From assembly GCF_010119975.1 (NCBI RefSeq), contig NZ_CP048222.1, positions 496,001-560,000 on the forward strand: a stretch of DNA of 64,000 nucleotides, read 5' to 3'. A program made the translations under genes and the position numbers. Origin of the DNA: Rhodocytophaga rosea (lineage in GTDB: Bacteria; Bacteroidota; Bacteroidia; Cytophagales; 172606-1). Position 1 is the stretch's first letter, and each line of letters starts with the position of its first letter. Below the pieces are notes generated by a model. That model ran no database searches. It was not told where the DNA came from and saw only the letters and a program-made list of their open reading frames with translations. Shown here piece after piece: positions 63,221 to 64,000 of the stretch.

Positions 63221-63829
63221 TTATTTTAGGTGTAAAGTGAGTGAAACACCAGTTACCGGCAATCCGGCCACCTGGTCTACGGCAGGCTGTACTGACAGGC
63301 TCAGGTCATCCGACAGATCAAAATCTTTTAAATGTGCCGTAACATTGGCATCTACAATATTAAGCACATAGGTGAGTCCTGAAAGGATAACCGTAAAATC
63401 CCGGTTACGGCGATAATAATCTTTGGCCTGTTTCAGCCGGTCTAATGGAATAGCCGTACCAGTTGTTGGATACACAATAGGCAATTCCAGTTTACTTTCC
63501 GAAGCAGTCCGCTGGGTAATGTAGCGGTCACGCCAGATGATATAGTTCCTGTGATTATCTATAATGAAATACCCCAGAACTCCTACCCCAGCATACAAAA
63601 TAGGCAGTTTCCAATATTGTTTGGTATAGATCTGGCCTAATCCGGGTAATGCTGCCGAAAAAAGGGTGGCTTTCCGTGGATTATATCTTTTCCGGATGGC
63701 AATAGTTTTGGCAGCCGACTTACTTTCTTGTATAATAGTAGTGGTATCCGTTTGGGCAACTACGGCAGAAGTTGAAAAAGTTAAAAAGAAGCTGGTTATA
63801 CACACGACTATCCAGAATTTCATCAGCAT
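63221..63829 (-). CDS. DUF5683-family membrane protein
   Basis: 202 residues from the ATG at 63829, 4 bases after the parB stop; the frame is open to 63919 inside parB. A signal or first helix (about 4-25) is followed by the DUF5683 signature RKATLFSAALPGLGQIYTKQYWKLP, a transmembrane helix (YAGVGVLGYFII) and SGLTYVLNIVDANVTAHL. Function unknown. Conserved position between parB and dapB. Confidence 0.88.
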   Translation of the reverse strand: MLMKFWIVVCITSFFLTFSTSAVVAQTDTTTIIQESKSAAKTIAIRKRYNPRKATLFSAALPGLGQIYTKQYWKLPILYAGVGVLGYFIIDNHRNYIIWRDRYITQRTASESKLELPIVYPTTGTAIPLDRLKQAKDYYRRNRDFTVILSGLTYVLNIVDANVTAHLKDFDLSDDLSLSVQPAVDQVAGLPVTGVSLTLHLK

Positions 63830-63833
63830 ATCT

Positions 63834-64000
63834 CTACATATTAAGTAACTCAAGAATCCGGTTAAGGTCTTCCTGCGAAGAAAAGGGTATTTTGATTTCC
63901 CCTTTATTCTTTTCATCACTTTTTATATTCACTTTCGTGCCAAAGTGCGAAGAAAGCTTGGATTGTATCTGTACAAATTCATATTTCTGTGGATCTTTCT
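63834..64000 (-). CDS. parB: ParB/Spo0J chromosome-partitioning protein, C-terminal end only
   Basis: Only the last 55 residues are in the window: YEFVQIQSKLSSHFGTKV, then NIKSDEKNKGEIKIPF and the end DLNRILELLNM before TAG at 63834. This is the ParB C-terminal dimerisation domain (the lone HFGTKV, GEIKI, and LNRILELL pattern). The DNA-binding and CTPase parts lie beyond base 64000. Its place next to DUF5683 and dapB supports the call. Confidence 0.88.
   Translation of the reverse strand, partial: KDPQKYEFVQIQSKLSSHFGTKVNIKSDEKNKGEIKIPFSSQEDLNRILELLNM

Overview
This window looks like a chromosomal segment of a cytophagalean Bacteroidota (Rhodocytophaga/Xanthocytophaga-like, inferred from content only). 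The signs are a SusC/SusD pair, Cys-type sulfatases with a formylglycine-generating enzyme, LytTR and PadR regulators, a DUF4783-nadC pair, a parB-DUF5683-dapB-lepB cluster, AT-rich intergenic DNA, few Shine-Dalgarno sequences, and promoters of the Bacteroidota type (TTTG ... TAnnTTTG). No tRNA, rRNA or CRISPR array was seen.

Layout. 1-2.8 kb: an IS91-type transposase translationally coupled to a tyrosine recombinase that is cut by the window edge, then a lone lipoprotein gene bounded by integron-like inverted repeats. 3-7.6 kb: an FG-GAP propeller protein and a PadR regulator/MacB-FtsX permease pair. 7.7-13.4 kb (minus): a run of small stress or metabolism genes (ABM, three GNATs, an APH-type kinase, DUF1330, DinB) headed by a GH140-like hydrolase. 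13.6-19.2 kb: an unusual cobalamin-binding-type radical SAM protein, a DUF6348-like protein, an SDR, and two minus-strand genes (DUF5990, esterase) each followed by a structured palindrome. 19.4-23.3 kb: a GH30 lipoprotein and a GHL6/GH42M-like putative hydrolase. 23.3-33.6 kb: housekeeping and miscellaneous genes (A-type Fe-S carrier without its C-terminal Cys motif, LytTR regulator, folC, trmB, lipocalin, PQQ dehydrogenase with a cytochrome c domain, zinc peptidase). 33.6-48.6 kb (minus): the main accessory locus. 48.7-64 kb: DUF4783-nadC, M23 peptidase, YcxB, FAD reductase, a TPR/HTH sensor-like protein, UbiA, a PLP enzyme, YedK, a PepSY protein and the lepB-dapB-DUF5683-parB cluster.

The most interesting region is 35.2-48.6 kb. 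A SusC/SusD pair, three sulfatases with intact CxPxR/CxPSR-type sites, an FGE lipoprotein with both catalytic cysteines, a sterol-desaturase-type hydroxylase and two small proteins all lie on the minus strand. Ahead of SusC, and missed by standard ORF calling, is a 33-codon ORF (48409-48308) whose last six sense codons are all cysteine, directly followed by TAA. A good Bacteroidota promoter lies about 140 bases upstream of it. This has the form of a cysteine-sensing leader peptide (attenuator). It suggests that the locus is a sulfate-scavenging system switched on by cysteine shortage rather than an ordinary carbon-source polysaccharide locus. That functional reading is inference; the ORF, the codon run and the gene order are directly visible.

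Other notable points are a small gene in that operon broken by a one-base shift at a C4 run (41307-41310), a Cx4Cx2C radical SAM cluster motif, and cassette-like inverted repeats around lone genes at 2 kb and 17.5-19.2 kb.
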